Shown here: piece by piece, positions 5,497 to 12,945 of the stretch
Position numbering within the stretch: the first letter of the stretch is position 1
Layout of the letters: each line of letters begins with the position of its first letter
NCBI GenBank assembly: GCA_003158505.1
Contig: PMJK01000072.1
Span: forward strand, 12,907 to 30,658
Length of the DNA stretch: 17,752 bases
Direction: 5' to 3'
Source: Holophagaceae bacterium
Lineage (GTDB): Bacteria; Acidobacteriota; Holophagae; Holophagales; Holophagaceae
Position numbers and translations under genes: made by a program
Notes under the pieces: model-generated
The model's database searches: none
The model's input: the letters and a program-made list of their open reading frames with translations, nothing else
Told to the model about the DNA's origin: nothing

Positions 5497-8204
5497 GAGG
5501 GATCTTTCGCGGGCGTATCCGGCTTGGTATCGGCAGGAGCAGTCTCGAACACTAGGTCCAAGTCATCAATAAGCGTGCCTTCGGGCGTGATGATGATGGC
5601 TTTGCCGGGCATCGGGACAAGGCCGAGGCGGCGCAGGTCCGATTCGGAGCCCCGGAGCTGGTAGGTGCCGGGCGAGATGTTGAGTAGGGAATAAAAACCA
5701 TCGAAAGAGGTCCGGGTGGTTTTCACGACCTTCCCCTTCGCATCTACCAGTTCCAACAGCAGGCCGGCAAACTCACGGGAGACCCGGTCGCGCCGCAGGT
5801 AGGCCGAGCCGGTGATTTCTCCCAGCAGAATCAGGGGCACGTCAATCACCGCACTGTGGCCGGGCCGGGGTGTGATCCGCAGGCCGGAACTGGCGGGATG
5901 CAGGGACGGATCCTCCAAGGTGGTGGTATTGATGGACAGGTTGGCATCCACGTCCGCGGGAAGGTTGGTCAGGAAGGCCACGCCGTCAGCGCCGGTGGCC
6001 ACAGGCTGAGGCGCCCCGTTCACGAGAAAACCGATGCCCGAAACAGGTTTCTCGCCCGGATCCATGCTGCCGTTGCCGTTGGTATCGACGAAGGTCCGGG
6101 CCGAGATGGCGCCGTTGGTGGCATAGCCCTGAGCTCGGGAGTAGATTTGCCCGCCGCGCGGCTCCCGGGCGAGGCCCAGGCGGAAGTTGAGATTCAGGGA
6201 GAGCCGGCTTTGGGTGGAATAGCTCAGGCTCGCCCCCAGCGCATAGGCTCCCTGCGTCTTCTGGGCCCCCAACTGCAGTACCGTGCTGCCGGGACTGCCG
6301 AGGGAGGCCTGGACCCGGGTGATCCCGGCCTGCAGGTTGAAGGGCTCGAAGTGGGGCGTCTCCAGGTAGGTCGACAGGGCCGTCAGGTGGGTCCCGCCAC
6401 TGAGTCCATAGTCGGCTTGGCCCCGCACAGAAAAGTCCGGAAAGAACTTGCTGGCGAGGAATTCACCTGTGGTCTGGGTGGGGATGGGGACGACGGTCTG
6501 CCGTCCCTGGCTGAGATCGATCTCGTTGGACAGGAAATAGCCCTGGAAGGAGGTCGAGATGCGGTTGGTGAGGCGCTCCATGGTGCCCCCAGTCGAAAGA
6601 TGGTCCTGGGTCGCCTCCAGATCGAAGGTGACCTTGCTCTTGCCCGGGCCGGGCAGGAGCGTGGAGGTTTCCAGGGTATTGCGGCTGGTGATGGTGCCGG
6701 AGGTGGGCAGGAAGTAATCGCTGACAAACCCGTCCTGGAGTTCGGAGTGCTTCAGGGTAAGGCTGGTGGTGCCCAGGCGGCTGCGGATGCCCAGTTCGGC
6801 GATGCTGCCCCCGAGCTGATCCTTGGCGGCCGTGAGGCTGGCTCCGACCATGGACCAGGAACCCAGGAGGCTGGCCTGGCTGTAGGTGTGGGTCTGCCCG
6901 AGCAGATCCAGTTCCGACATCGCGAACCCTGCGGACAGTTGCTTGGTGATGCCGTAGCGGCCTTCGAACTGGCTCCGCCTCCCGCTGTCAGTGGGGTCTG
7001 CGCTCACCAGCCGGTATTCGAAGGCGCCTTGGGGGGTCTGGTTCTGGCTGACGTTGTAGCTGGCCACTTCCTCCCGGCGCTGGCCCTGGGGACCGTAGAA
7101 CACCAGCCGGAAATCGTTCCAGCCGAAGTACAGCGGCACGTCCAGGAACTCGTAGCGGCCATCGGCGCGGGAAGCCTGGAAGCCCAGGAGGGCCTCATTG
7201 CGGTAGAGTTCCACCTGCCAGTCCGGCGGCAGGTTGCCCTGGAAGGACTGCCGATCGTAGCGAGCCGCTCTCTGCAGGGGAAAGTTGGTGACCAGGGCCC
7301 CTTGACCCACCGCGGGCAGGGCCAACAGGTCGAGGCCGGGGTTAAGGACATCCCCGAAGGCGAATTCGGTGGCCTGCAGGGGGCCCAGCAGATCGGCCCG
7401 GGGATCGCGGCGTCCCAGCGTCATCCGGGTGTCCGAGAACCCGGCGCCGCTCTGGAAATTGGCGTACAGGTTGGCTGAGAGGCCCAGCAGATCGCCGCTC
7501 ATGAAGGTCGTGCTCTGGGCCTGGAGGCGCTGAACGGTCCCCGGGGCGTTGCTGGCCGTGACTTGGAGGGTTTCATCCACCATGGGCACCTCGGCCCTGC
7601 GGTAAGGATCTGGCCAGGGTTCGAAGGACTTGGGTCCTTCGGCGGGCCGGAGCCGCCCCAGCAAGCGTTCCCGCTGCCAGTGCTCCTGCAGGGGCAGAGG
7701 AATGCGGGGCAGCACGGTCAGGGTGGCGCTGTGGCGGTCCAGCTTGAGGTCCAGGGGCAGCCAGGCCGCGATGAGGCGCGTGTCCACGTAGATGTCATCC
7801 TCGTGCAGCTCCACCTGGGCACGGTCGAAGCCCTGGCTGTGCCCCTCGACCACGGCGCTGCCCGTCAGCACGTCCAGGCGGAAATGGCGCTTCTCGTCCA
7901 CGAAGAAGCCCTCGGCCCGGCCCCGGCCCGGATCGGTCTGGATGGCCAGGTCCAGCAGGCGGCATAGCTCACCCAGGGGCACGAGGAAGCCGTCCTTCAC
8001 GGGGAACCCCGGGAAGGTATTGCTGAGGGTGGCGTCATCCAGGCGCAGGGCGAAGAGGAAAACCTCCTCCTCCAGGCGGTTGACCCTCAGCTCCGCTACC
8101 GTGAGGGCCGGCCCCGCGACCGTGGCCCCGCCCGACAGCGTCGCCGCCGACAGGGCAAAGGCAGCCAAGAGCCAGCCAGCCCTCATGGGGAAGACCCGCT
8201 TCAT
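5493..8204 (-). CDS. atypical outer-membrane usher
   Basis: The predicted protein has 903 residues with a signal peptide of about 30. Residues 35-170 look like a periplasmic N-terminal region. Residues 220-680 are rich in alternating strands of beta-barrel character. Within it, 323-380 holds an usher-like segment (NLPPDWQVELYRNEALLGFQ, then DGRYEFLDVPLYFGWNDFRL, then VFYGPQGQRREE). After the barrel come a calcium-loop-like stretch (DTNGNGSMDPGE, 707-718) and two sandwich domains resembling SpaA/Cna-B or carboxypeptidase-regulatory folds (about 700-790 and 793-885). I do not see the full set of canonical PapC-type domains, so the usher call rests on the barrel, the plug-like segment and the neighbours. 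The start overlaps the chaperone stop (TGATG) and the end overlaps the tip gene, so all three are probably translated as one coupled unit. It would secrete and polymerise subunits delivered by the chaperone. Confidence 0.8.
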   Translation of the reverse strand: MKRVFPMRAGWLLAAFALSAATLSGGATVAGPALTVAELRVNRLEEEVFLFALRLDDATLSNTFPGFPVKDGFLVPLGELCRLLDLAIQTDPGRGRAEGFFVDEKRHFRLDVLTGSAVVEGHSQGFDRAQVELHEDDIYVDTRLIAAWLPLDLKLDRHSATLTVLPRIPLPLQEHWQRERLLGRLRPAEGPKSFEPWPDPYRRAEVPMVDETLQVTASNAPGTVQRLQAQSTTFMSGDLLGLSANLYANFQSGAGFSDTRMTLGRRDPRADLLGPLQATEFAFGDVLNPGLDLLALPAVGQGALVTNFPLQRAARYDRQSFQGNLPPDWQVELYRNEALLGFQASRADGRYEFLDVPLYFGWNDFRLVFYGPQGQRREEVASYNVSQNQTPQGAFEYRLVSADPTDSGRRSQFEGRYGITKQLSAGFAMSELDLLGQTHTYSQASLLGSWSMVGASLTAAKDQLGGSIAELGIRSRLGTTSLTLKHSELQDGFVSDYFLPTSGTITSRNTLETSTLLPGPGKSKVTFDLEATQDHLSTGGTMERLTNRISTSFQGYFLSNEIDLSQGRQTVVPIPTQTTGEFLASKFFPDFSVRGQADYGLSGGTHLTALSTYLETPHFEPFNLQAGITRVQASLGSPGSTVLQLGAQKTQGAYALGASLSYSTQSRLSLNLNFRLGLAREPRGGQIYSRAQGYATNGAISARTFVDTNGNGSMDPGEKPVSGIGFLVNGAPQPVATGADGVAFLTNLPADVDANLSINTTTLEDPSLHPASSGLRITPRPGHSAVIDVPLILLGEITGSAYLRRDRVSREFAGLLLELVDAKGKVVKTTRTSFDGFYSLLNISPGTYQLRGSESDLRRLGLVPMPGKAIIITPEGTLIDDLDLVFETAPADTKPDTPAKDPS

Positions 8205-9031
8205 CAGGGAAGGGTGAGGTTTGCTTCAGCCTGCAGAGCGCCTCCATCCGGGAGGAAATAGGTGACGCGAACGCGGTCCCCGGTGGCAAGCGCCTGATTC
8301 ACGGGCAGGATTACCCGGCGGCTGGCGTTGGGGGTGTAGACAGCCAGACCGTTGGCCTGGGAAAGCACGGTGGGCTTGCCATTGGCTTCGAGGCGGGTGG
8401 CCTGGAGATCCCCATAAATGGACTGGTTGCCGCTGCGGTTCAGCTTGAACTGGAGGGTCTTGGCCTTGGCGTCGAAGGCCAGGTCGGTGATGGTGGCCTT
8501 GGCAGAGGTCTCCCCGTGCCGGACGATGAGCGGGATGGCGATGCCGTAGATGGGCCGGAGGTTGATGGACAGCTCCTTGGGGGCCTCGGCCTTCAGGGGT
8601 GCGGGCTCTTCGGCGGGAGGCACACCCCGGAACACCATGTGCAGGCGGTACTCGCCCTCGGGGAGGTCCGCCGGCTTGCGCACCTGGATGCGGATGAGCT
8701 GGGTTTCCTGGGGTTCCAGCGTGACTTCCCGGGGCGAGAAGCGGAAGAGGGACTGCAGGTTCTCGGCCCCGGGATCCAGAGGCTTTTCGCTGAACCCGCC
8801 GTTCTCGTCCATGACCATGCGGATGAGGGAGACGCGAAAGGTGGCCCGGGCTGTCCCGGTGTTGGAAAGGCTCACTTCCGCCGTCCGCTTGCGCCCTTCG
8901 AAGACCACGCGGGTCGGGGCGATCATCAGATCGCCCGCCCCGCCTGCTTTAGCAGGGGCCTGGGCCTGGAGGATGCCCCCGAGGCCGCAGAGCAGCGCGA
9001 TGGTCAAAATCCAGGACTGGATGGGTCGCAT
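8204..9031 (-). CDS. periplasmic pilus chaperone, PapD-like
   Basis: The predicted protein has 275 residues, with a signal peptide ending near residue 24 (GILQAQA). The N-terminal immunoglobulin-like domain is recognisable: MIAPTRVVFEGRKRTAEVSLSN (36-57), where Arg41 sits where PapD has its subunit-anchoring Arg8. It is followed by FRFSPREVTLEPQETQLIRI (96-115) and LPEGEYRLHMVF (123-134). At the region I would align with PapD Lys112 I read LSINLRPIYGIAIPL and see no lysine, although this alignment by eye is uncertain. The chaperone would bind pilus subunits in the periplasm and pass them to the usher. A GAGG ribosome site precedes the ATG. It lies between pilin B, separated by a strong hairpin, and the usher, which it overlaps. 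Confidence 0.88.
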   Translation of the reverse strand: MRPIQSWILTIALLCGLGGILQAQAPAKAGGAGDLMIAPTRVVFEGRKRTAEVSLSNTGTARATFRVSLIRMVMDENGGFSEKPLDPGAENLQSLFRFSPREVTLEPQETQLIRIQVRKPADLPEGEYRLHMVFRGVPPAEEPAPLKAEAPKELSINLRPIYGIAIPLIVRHGETSAKATITDLAFDAKAKTLQFKLNRSGNQSIYGDLQATRLEANGKPTVLSQANGLAVYTPNASRRVILPVNQALATGDRVRVTYFLPDGGALQAEANLTLP

Positions 9032-9051
9032 GAGGCCTCGACAAGCAAAAT

Positions 9052-9076
9052 CCCAGGGCGCCAGAAACGCCCTGGG
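9052..9076 (-). terminator. intercistronic hairpin between pilin B and the chaperone
   Basis: A perfect nine-base-pair stem (CCCAGGGCG/CGCCCTGGG) with a seven-base loop begins 20 bases after the pilin B stop. On the minus strand it is followed by ATTTTG. It fits a partial terminator or an mRNA-stabilising stem that keeps the subunit in excess over the assembly genes, as known for other fimbrial operons. Confidence 0.7.
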
Positions 9077-9096
9077 AAGTTGAAGGGCAGAATGCT

Positions 9097-9654
9097 TCAG
9101 TTGTAGGCAACAGTGACAGTGAAGGTGCCAGTGTAGCCGCCTGCAACCTGGCTTGCCGCCACCGTCAGTCTGGCGCCGACGGTGAGGGTTGCAGTTCCAG
9201 CGGTGACCGCCGTAGCAGCTGAATCATAGCTACCAGAAAGTGTACCACCGGTGCCCGTTGGGTTTGAAGTGAAGGTATCGACGTTCATCGGCGTCATGCC
9301 GCTGGTCCCAGGGCTGGTTATGGTGACCGTGTTGTCGGCGGGAAGAGTGATTCCAAAAGCTCTGCCTGGAGACCCTGATACGGTGAATTTGGCGGCAGCA
9401 ATTGCGCTCTGACTGCTGGCGAGGATATCGCCGGTACCACCACCGGATCTTGTGCCGTCGGGAGCTATCGTCACGTGCTGTACCGAAGTATCGGAGACGA
9501 TGTCACCGAAACTCAGGTCTGCAATCTTAGAAATGGAGATGGCGTATAGGATATTGGCTTTAGCATTAGCGGTTCCTAGGGCCGTGGACTGCGCGAAAGC
9601 ACAGGGTGCCGCCAGCAGGAGGGCCCCTGTGAGCATGCGAGAAGCGACTTTCAT
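9097..9654 (-). CDS. DUF4402-type pilus subunit B
   Basis: The predicted protein has 185 residues with a signal peptide cut after AFA (residue 21). The mature part follows the DUF4402 pattern: IADLSFGDIVSDTS, a middle FGITLPAD strand, then LTVGARLTV and the end GGYTGTFTVTVAYN. The penultimate Tyr and Gly at -14 match the subunit signature recognised by PapD-like chaperones. I chose ATG 9654 because AAGGAG lies just upstream and a typical signal peptide follows; a much longer open frame in the same phase reaches 10386 but would read pilin A out of frame. Its base composition looks lower in GC than that of the flanking genes, judged by eye. The strong intercistronic hairpin after it suggests that this is the abundant shaft subunit. 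Confidence 0.82.
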   Translation of the reverse strand: MKVASRMLTGALLLAAPCAFAQSTALGTANAKANILYAISISKIADLSFGDIVSDTSVQHVTIAPDGTRSGGGTGDILASSQSAIAAAKFTVSGSPGRAFGITLPADNTVTITSPGTSGMTPMNVDTFTSNPTGTGGTLSGSYDSAATAVTAGTATLTVGARLTVAASQVAGGYTGTFTVTVAYN

Positions 9655-9674
9655 GGCATTCTCCTTGAGATTTA

Positions 9675-9683
9675 GGGGGGGGG
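9675..9683 (-). repeat. nine-C tract before the pilin B ribosome site
   Basis: An uninterrupted run of nine C on the minus strand lies eight bases upstream of the AAGGAG ribosome site of pilin B. Homopolymer runs of this kind are prone to slipped-strand changes. Confidence 0.7.
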
Positions 9684-9797
9684 ATGGCGCGGGAAGATGA
9701 TTCCTACCGTGAGTGTGGCTGCGGAGCCTGTACCACTTGTATCGAGAAGGATAATACCGATCTATCGTCTTTGCCAGGGTGGAATTGAATCGGGTGG

Positions 9798-9825
9798 GTA
9801 CCCGGCTGGTTGAGCCCCCAGGTAC
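9798..9825 (-). other. imperfect hairpin after pilin A
   Basis: GTACC (9798-9802) pairs with GGTAC (9821-9825), and GGCT with AGCC inside, shortly downstream of the pilin A stop. No T run follows. It may be an mRNA 3' stem; support is weak. Confidence 0.25.
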
Positions 9826-9836
9826 GCTCCCCCCTC

Positions 9837-10334
9837 TTAATTGTAGGCTACGGTCACGGCGTAGGTGGCGTTGTAGGCGCCGGTGGTCTGGGTGGCGCTC
9901 ACGGCGAGACTGCCCGCGATATGGAAAACGAGGGTTCCGGTCGCCAGGGTGATGGGATTGGTGGCGGCATCGGTCGAGGTCGTGATGACCATGGTGCTGC
10001 TGGAAGGGCCGGCAAGGGTGATGGTGGCTGGAATGGTCAGGTTCACGGCCTGTCCGGTGGTGCCGGTCACGGTGAAGGCGGCCGCCGTGGCTGATCCAGG
10101 GGCCGAGGTGATTCCGCCCGTGTAGCTCATGCCCCCGCCGGTGGTCATGACGGCGGTGCCAGTCGTGCCACTGGTGACGATCTTTCCGAAATTCAGGACC
10201 TGATTGTTCACCAGGGTAAGCCCAGCCAGGACCGTTGCCGAGGCCGTCTGGCCGGACAGGGTGACGCTGGACTGCGCGAAGGCCGCAGGCATGACCAGCA
10301 GGACGAGAAGGAGAAGGCGGGATAGGGCTTTCAT
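9837..10334 (-). CDS. DUF4402-type pilus subunit A
   Basis: The predicted protein has 165 residues with a signal peptide ending at residue 20 (LLLVLLVMPAAFA). The body follows the same plan as pilin B: VLNFGKIVTSGTTGTAVM, a central LTIPATITL strand, LVFHIAGSLAVSATQ and the end GAYNATYAVTVAYN. Gly at -14 and the penultimate Tyr are present. The ATG at 10334 has AAGGTGA just upstream and is preferred over an in-frame ATG at 10400. It is the first gene of the pilus operon. Whether A or B is the main shaft subunit cannot be decided from sequence; A sits next to the promoter, while B has the stabilising-type hairpin after it. Confidence 0.82.
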   Translation of the reverse strand: MKALSRLLLLVLLVMPAAFAQSSVTLSGQTASATVLAGLTLVNNQVLNFGKIVTSGTTGTAVMTTGGGMSYTGGITSAPGSATAAAFTVTGTTGQAVNLTIPATITLAGPSSSTMVITTSTDAATNPITLATGTLVFHIAGSLAVSATQTTGAYNATYAVTVAYN

Positions 10335-10418
10335 GACGTTCACCTTGTAAGGGGAGGGTTGGCTGCCAAAAGACCGCACTATCCACGAAATGCCTAGCAA
10401 TTCACGAGCCAGATCGTT

Positions 10419-10449
10419 CGATTTCTATCTATCGATAGAATCGTCTCAA
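10419..10449 (-). promoter_or_regulatory. candidate pilus-operon promoter with palindromic operator
   Basis: On the minus strand TTGAGA (10449-10444) and TAGAAA (10427-10422) are 16 bases apart and match five and four consensus positions. The perfect 12-base palindrome TCTATCGATAGA (10428-10439) fills most of the spacer. A wider imperfect inverted repeat (10419-10429 with 10434-10443) surrounds it. The AT-rich block 10454-10500 upstream could be an UP element. The predicted leader is about 80 bases. This placement suits a regulator that acts between the -35 and -10 elements. Confidence 0.4.
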
Positions 10450-10503
10450 GTTAACATCTTTTAAGGGTTGGATAAATATATATCGAAAATATACAAACAG
10501 AAA

Positions 10504-10537
10504 AAGGATCGGGCGCCCGAAGGTCATCCCGATCCTT
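10504..10537 (-). terminator. intrinsic terminator of icd
   Basis: A perfect ten-base-pair stem (AAGGATCGGG/CCCGATCCTT) with a 14-base loop is followed on the minus strand by TTTTTCTG. It begins about 20 bases after the icd stop and separates it from the pilus operon promoter. Confidence 0.85.
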
Positions 10538-10558
10538 GAACTTACAAAATTCGCGGGG

Positions 10559-12784
10559 CTACCGAATCCCGTCTATGATGGCGTTGAAAGTGGGGCTGGG
10601 ACGCATGGCGGCGGTGGTCTTCTTCTTGTCCGGGTGGTAGTAGCCGCCCATGTCCACGGGCTTGCCCTGGGCCCCGATGAGCTCGGCGTTGATCTTGGTC
10701 TCGTTCTCGGCCAGCTGCTTGGCGGTCTGGGTGAACCGGGCCTGCAGTTCCTTGTCCTTGGTCTGGGCGGCCAGGGCCTCGGCCCAGTAGAGAGCCAGGT
10801 AGAAGTGGCTGCCCCGGTTGTCGATCTGGCCGACCTTGCGGGCCGGGGACTTGTCGTTGTCGAGGAACTTGGCGATGGCCTGGTCCAGGGTCTCGGCCAT
10901 GATCGCGACCTTGGCGTTCTTGAAGGTGTTGGCCACGAACTCCAGTGACGCGGCGAAGGCGGAGAACTCGCCGAGGGAATCCCAGCGCAGGTAGCCCTCC
11001 TTCTGGAACTGCTGGACGTGCTTCGGGGCCGAACCGCCGGCGCCGGTCTCGAAGAGGCCGCCGCCACCCAGCAGGGGCACCACGGACAGCATCTTGGCGC
11101 TGGTGCCCAGTTCGATGATGGGGAACAGGTCGGTGAGGTAGTCGCGCAGGACGTTGCCGGTGACAGAGATGGTGTCCTTGCCCGCGCGGATGCGCTCGCA
11201 GGAGAGCTTCATGGCGTCAACCGGGTGCAGGATGCGGATATCCAGGCCCTTGGTGTCGTGCTGCTTCAGGTAGGTCTCCACCTTGGCGATGATCTGGGCG
11301 TCGTGGGCGCGGTTCTTGTCCAGCCAGAAGATGGCCGGGGCGCCGGTGATGCGGGCGCGGGAGACGGCCAGCTTGACCCAGTCCTGGATGGGGGCGTCCT
11401 TGGCCTGGCAGGCACGGAAGATGTCCCCTTCCTCCACCTTTTCCGACAGCAGGACCGCGCCGGAGGCATCCACCACTCGGATGATGCCGGCGGCAGGGGC
11501 GAAGAAGGTCTTGTCGTGGGAGCCGTACTCCTCGGCCTTCTGGGCCATGAGGCCGACGTTAGGGACGCTGCCGATGGTGGCGGGATCGAAGGCGCCATGC
11601 TTCTGGCAGTCCTCGATGATGGTCTTGTACATCGTCGCGTAGCAGCGGTCGGGGATCATGGCGAGGGTGTCGTGGAGCTTCCCGTCCTTGCCCCACATCT
11701 TCCCGGCGTCCCGGACGACGACGGGCATGGAGGCGTCGACGATGATGTCGTTGGGCACATGCAGGTTCGTGATGCCCTTGTCGGAATCCACCATGGCCAG
11801 CGAGGGACGGGTCGCGTAGACGGCCTGGATGTCGGCTTCGATCTCCGCCTTCTTGGCGGCGGGCAGGCTCTGGATCTTCGAGTAGAGCTCGCCCAGGCCG
11901 TTGGCCACGTTGACGCCCAGCTCCTTGATGACGGCGGCGTGCTTCTCGAACACGTCCTTGTAGAAGACGGTCACCGCATGGCCGAACATGACGGGATCAG
12001 AGATCTTCATCATGGTGGCCTTGAGGTGCAGGGAGAGCAGCAGGCCTTCCTTCTTGGCGGCCTCGATCTGCTCGGCGTAGAAGGCCCGGAGGGCCTTGAC
12101 GTTCATCACGGAGGAATCGATGACCTCGCCGGCCAGCAGGGCGGTCTTCTCCTTCAGGACCTTCACGGTTCCGTCGTTGCCCACGAACTCGATCCGCATG
12201 GTGGTGGCCTTGGGGACCGTCGTGGAGGTCTCGCTGCCGTAGAAATCGCCGTGAGTCATGTGCGCCACCCGGGCCTTGGAGTCGGTCGCCCAGGCACCCA
12301 TCTTGTGGGGGTGCTTCTTGGCGTAGTTCTTCACGGACAGTGGGGCGCGGCGGTCTGAGTTGCCCTCGCGAAGCACCGGGTTGACGGCGCTGCCCAGGAC
12401 CTTGGCGAAGCGCGTCTGGAGGGCCTTCTCGGCATCGTTCTTGGGCTGCTCGGGGTAGTCCGGGATGTCGAAGCCCTGGGACTGCAGCTCCTTGATGGCG
12501 GCGATCAGCTGGGGAATCGAGGCGCTGATGTTCGGCAGCTTGATGATGTTGGCTTCGGGCGTCTGGGCGAGGTCGCCCAGCTGGGTCAGGAAGTCGGGAA
12601 TGCGCTGCTTCTCGGTGAGGTTGTCGGGGAAATTGGCCAGGATGCGGCCGGCCAGCGAGATGTCGCGGGTTTCCACGGCCACGCCCGTCCCATTGGTGAA
12701 GGCCTGGATGATCGGCAGGAGGGAATACGTGGCCAGAGCAGGCGCCTCGTCGATGTCAGTCCAGATGATCGTATGCGGGGTCAT
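10559..12784 (-). CDS. icd: NADP-dependent isocitrate dehydrogenase, monomeric type
   Basis: This enzyme oxidatively decarboxylates isocitrate to 2-oxoglutarate with NADP in the citric acid cycle. At 741 residues it has the usual length of the monomeric class, which is unrelated in sequence to the 416-residue dimeric Icd of E. coli. Class motifs are the N-terminus IIWTDIDEAPALATYSLLPI, then GSAVNPVLREGNSDRRAP (131-148, with Ser132 at the isocitrate-binding position), SDKGITNLHVPNDIIVDASM, GSVPNVGLMAQKAEEYGSHD, TGNVLRDYLTDLFPIIELGT and LFETGAGGSAPKHVQQ. ATG 12784 has AAGGAG six bases upstream, so I reject an in-frame start at 12895. The 161 bases upstream of the gene show no promoter I would defend. 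It is terminated independently of the pilus operon. Confidence 0.97.
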   Translation of the reverse strand: MTPHTIIWTDIDEAPALATYSLLPIIQAFTNGTGVAVETRDISLAGRILANFPDNLTEKQRIPDFLTQLGDLAQTPEANIIKLPNISASIPQLIAAIKELQSQGFDIPDYPEQPKNDAEKALQTRFAKVLGSAVNPVLREGNSDRRAPLSVKNYAKKHPHKMGAWATDSKARVAHMTHGDFYGSETSTTVPKATTMRIEFVGNDGTVKVLKEKTALLAGEVIDSSVMNVKALRAFYAEQIEAAKKEGLLLSLHLKATMMKISDPVMFGHAVTVFYKDVFEKHAAVIKELGVNVANGLGELYSKIQSLPAAKKAEIEADIQAVYATRPSLAMVDSDKGITNLHVPNDIIVDASMPVVVRDAGKMWGKDGKLHDTLAMIPDRCYATMYKTIIEDCQKHGAFDPATIGSVPNVGLMAQKAEEYGSHDKTFFAPAAGIIRVVDASGAVLLSEKVEEGDIFRACQAKDAPIQDWVKLAVSRARITGAPAIFWLDKNRAHDAQIIAKVETYLKQHDTKGLDIRILHPVDAMKLSCERIRAGKDTISVTGNVLRDYLTDLFPIIELGTSAKMLSVVPLLGGGGLFETGAGGSAPKHVQQFQKEGYLRWDSLGEFSAFAASLEFVANTFKNAKVAIMAETLDQAIAKFLDNDKSPARKVGQIDNRGSHFYLALYWAEALAAQTKDKELQARFTQTAKQLAENETKINAELIGAQGKPVDMGGYYHPDKKKTTAAMRPSPTFNAIIDGIR

Positions 12785-12945
12785 GATCTCTCCTTTTGAT
12801 TCACGGGTCGCCGAGGCTTGAATGACTGGCGGACTGCGCGTGTCCATAGAAATTGGATGAACAATCAGATTCCCATGGGGAAAGCAATGCTTCAAGCGCT
12901 TAGCCCCTTGGCCGGGGGAGGTTGGGACTTAGATCACGCCCTTGA

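Noticed and set aside
5856..7478. 540-codon open frame on the plus strand
   Set aside because: It is antisense to the usher, has low-complexity Gly/Gln/Ala composition and no ribosome site; a GC-rich shadow of a real gene.
9655..10386. Upstream extension of pilin B to a 429-codon protein
   Set aside because: The extra part reads pilin A out of frame, is low-complexity and lies before a clear ribosome site and signal peptide at 9654.
10335..10503. Cyclic-di-GMP or other riboswitch in the pilus operon leader
   Set aside because: I looked for the conserved GEMM core and tetraloop-receptor pattern and did not find them; only the palindrome and AT-rich block stand out.
11018..12358. 446-codon open frame on the plus strand
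   Set aside because: Antisense to icd; its Gly/Asp/Val/His-rich composition is typical of the complement of GC-rich coding sequence.
12785..12945. Promoter or small gene between icd and the metallophosphatase gene
   Set aside because: Only short incidental palindromes (CCCATGGG, AAGCGCTT) and a distant GCTTGAA/TTCAAGC pair; no -35/-10 pair worth reporting.
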